NCBI GenBank assembly: GCA_002407845.1
Contig: DHPK01000028.1
Location: 12,147 to 76,146 of the forward strand
DNA length: 64,000 nucleotides
From: Leptolinea sp. UBA5366
GTDB taxonomy: Bacteria > Chloroflexota > Anaerolineae > Anaerolineales > Anaerolineaceae
Reading direction: 5' to 3'
In this document: positions 63,301 through 64,000 of the stretch, piece by piece
Numbering within the stretch: the stretch's first letter is position 1
How the letters are laid out: each line of letters starts with the position of its first letter
Notes under the pieces: model-generated
What the model was told of the DNA's origin: nothing
The model's database searches: none
The model's input: the letters and a program-made list of their open reading frames with translations, nothing else
Translations under genes and position numbers: made by a program

Positions 63301-63468
63301 CGTGATCTTTAGATAATATTTATCAGTCGTTTCTTGATTTTCAAATTCAAACGCATGAGTAAATCCGCCGCCAAAATTGACGCCGGTATAAACCAGCGGG
63401 ATCACTTTATCGCGGATATGAACGGAATTGATTAAGCTAATAATTTTTTCTAAGTTGTTCTGTTTCAT
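60394..63468 (-). CDS. Kinase-like membrane protein with altered catalytic loop, 1024 residues
   Basis: The N-terminal 260 residues have a protein-kinase-like layout: glycine-rich NFGGGFTH (31-38), Lys in YYLKIT (K54), a catalytic-loop-like YVDVKPLEHLFW with D166 and K168, and IDWG (187-190) in the DFG position. The HRD His is Tyr and the Asn five residues after D166 is Glu171, so activity is doubtful. A long helical region follows (about 280-770), then one transmembrane segment (about 782-810, TLNMVLLVIMILLTVVLLVV), a T/P-rich linker (about 835-865) and an outer domain (about 880-1024). ATG 63468 has AGGAG; the frame is open to 63495. It lies between a phosphoesterase gene and the 1357-residue gene. 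Confidence 0.72.
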   Translation of the reverse strand: MKQNNLEKIISLINSVHIRDKVIPLVYTGVNFGGGFTHAFEFENQETTDKYYLKITEITDTPTDEIAVLTKVNQQFRNEVLSEPDAAKRLGYLPVPEILTDDLDQFNPEFMRLLDRNHYTVQLQSAGRGIHCEKQLPESLPLRIELALNFAKVLRSCARNKIAYVDVKPLEHLFWSEEGGKIQITLIDWGIARQNASGFLLLDDLRKYCVYLPELIYGNKMLDLVNQGKYEYPIQKENDRVLIRMLGQLSFNNINPPLNQKYAQLVGDMLVGSLNDARIQNKIVEIWDDVLRVLGEALDASREENKNVVSCESLKKEAESQISKEQEFFLDRDFRRILSPRLISLTSYKAWLIPAIRAVQLWYGKIDLIPNQSFDTCVHLVITDQSGRLNSEFKKLAGMIGDKAAACTGSPELIPILLEHLKQIQNVIFAWDFLSQAESGQISPEIFQAAFNTSNLRVIDPLLAEAYRRQARHLQENPDMPAEEPPQPVKAEEKPMETLNEDHEKDKAKKKAQPVLDTFHRASNFTELRNIGFFADLNALLQDNGGKDFLIEKALEPVFTKMMQEIEEWVNKVGPERFVVSDEQLNSLDWAAVLPPSVAESKVFIKNDPVQISEFLRRNMFNLQNDLARASSASIELNQNLQVRDLLPRIKALRKKLDTENMAQFKAIIENGDYETAKQIIDLHYIEYPNFYERLRSEMAKQQDEGEDKKSMALINSLLNDLSTASGNMETGKYIRNQNNIPYINQKISSFRQKNMQLFDIQDELTRTKNIANESKKASADLKQLTTLNMVLLVIMILLTVVLLVVVLMKNFGLEKNVARLESNFNSFQETFQVLESATAVPTEQPAVTPTVPIPPTVVPNEPVPLGELQTQEESAQLTADALLSPADLHLRSLVGSNVTLNLDLNVDLFGDELMTEDKKFGVVIANIQNIPAKLVEYSDTMVNVEIPFNIGKSRLANNNLMVTRGTNIRQFTSPPSESATVFISQTEMNLLTAASGCGEAIESFCNGSVSLWIQRDKVVTYIQ

Positions 63469-63501
63469 TGTTTCTCCTGACCGGATCCTGCCCAAAAAGC
63501 A

Positions 63502-64000
63502 TTATCCATCAGTCAGACTGGTTTTAATCATCGAATAAGCGCTGAAAAAAGTCTTGCGCCGGAAATTGACAGCATCCTCGCTGTCAATGATGTAAGTGAA
63601 AGTCTGATCTGCAGTATCCAAAATCAAAGCGCTGCGCGGCGTTTGCCCTGACGCAATGCCCGCGCTGCCCGGATTGATGCCAAAGCGTTGGACATCATTG
63701 CCGTATTCAACTGGTTCATCGGTCATGCCATGATGAAAAGGCCGCCACATATTAATGAATGTCGTCGTCGAATATGCAAAGTAACCCGGCGCATGCGTAT
63801 GTCCGAATAAAAAATGATCAGTCTTCAAATTTTCTCTATTTTCAAACAATCCGTGCGTGACAACGTTTAAATCCTTCGGGTTCAAATAACTTTCGCACGG
63901 TTTAGCTTGGTAATTCGATCCATCATGACAGGCATAGCTGCAGCCGTGAAACAAAGTAAAACCATTTTCGCTTTCGGCTGGTTGAATCACGTCATTTTTT
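63502..64000 (-). CDS. Metallophosphoesterase, C-terminal part (runs off the window)
   Basis: The frame ends at 63502 and stays open to the window edge at 64000, so the N-terminus with the first metal ligands (D-x-H, GD-x2-D) is missing. Visible are FTLFHGCSY, the GHTHAPGYF motif with two metal-binding His, and FGINPGSAGI, the typical C-terminal block of YfcE-like calcineurin-type phosphoesterases. Substrate (phosphoprotein, cyclic dinucleotide or nucleotide) is unknown. The gene precedes the kinase-like gene by 33 bases, which suggests a link in one signalling or regulatory unit. Confidence 0.83.
   Translation of the reverse strand, partial: KNDVIQPAESENGFTLFHGCSYACHDGSNYQAKPCESYLNPKDLNVVTHGLFENRENLKTDHFLFGHTHAPGYFAYSTTTFINMWRPFHHGMTDEPVEYGNDVQRFGINPGSAGIASGQTPRSALILDTADQTFTYIIDSEDAVNFRRKTFFSAYSMIKTSLTDG

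Overview
The window looks like a piece of chromosome from an anaerobic member of the Chloroflexota, most likely class Anaerolineae. This is inference from gene content, not a database match: a cobalamin-dependent ribonucleotide reductase with NrdR, many secreted proteins joined by T/P-rich linkers, a rich set of polytopic GT-C type membrane proteins, R3H-protein/tmk linkage, and GC-rich coding DNA with A/T-rich intergenic gaps. No rRNA, tRNA, CRISPR array, integrase or insertion sequence was recognised.

Layout. 1-7.5 kb (+): end of an R3H-domain protein, tmk, a secreted DsbA-like/cyclophilin fusion, a PlsC acyltransferase, rho, a LysM-M23 peptidase and an ABC exporter. 7.6-8.9 kb (-): a TetR regulator and a DUF4386 membrane protein with a palindromic operator. 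9.0-10.1 kb (+): a secreted propeller-like protein. 10.1-17.0 kb (-): one tightly packed seven-gene unit running thrC, thrB, a LysM lipoprotein, tgt, two tandem ArmA/RmtB-type 16S rRNA methyltransferase paralogues and an RsmB/RsmF-type rRNA m5C methyltransferase. 17.2-19.2 kb (+): a Cna-B-like surface protein behind a clear promoter and a 50-codon upstream frame. 19.4-21.3 kb (-): alpha/beta hydrolase, Xre regulator, DUF1697 protein. 21.3-28.3 kb (+): two tandem secreted papain-like proteins, an FmdB zinc ribbon, two tiny membrane proteins, an RlmI-like methyltransferase and a Ycf48-like lipoprotein. 28.3-34.0 kb (-): prs, mutM and two PIG-V-like mannosyltransferases separated by a DUF4143 ATPase. 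34.4-39.7 kb: a sugar locus with a class II aldolase (+), a ketose-bisphosphate aldolase and an Rbs/Mgl-type ABC importer (-). 40.2-43.5 kb (-): nrdR-nrdJ with a paired NrdR-box-like operator. 43.6-52.4 kb (-): four large GT-C-like membrane proteins and a Gfo/Idh/MocA oxidoreductase. 52.4-54.0 kb (-): larB-larE. 54.2-56.2 kb (+): a lipoprotein and a pyrimidine-nucleoside phosphorylase. 56.3-64.0 kb (-): metallophosphoesterase, a 1024-residue kinase-like membrane protein and a 1357-residue helical membrane protein.

The two places most likely to hold something undescribed are the RNA-modification unit at 10.1-14.4 kb, where a near-canonical and a divergent G1405-type 16S rRNA methyltransferase sit in tandem between tgt and an m5C methyltransferase, and the 56.3-64.0 kb unit, where a kinase-like protein with an altered catalytic loop is paired with a giant helical protein of the same membrane topology and a phosphoesterase. 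Neighbouring genes overlap or nearly abut in both, so they are probably co-transcribed.
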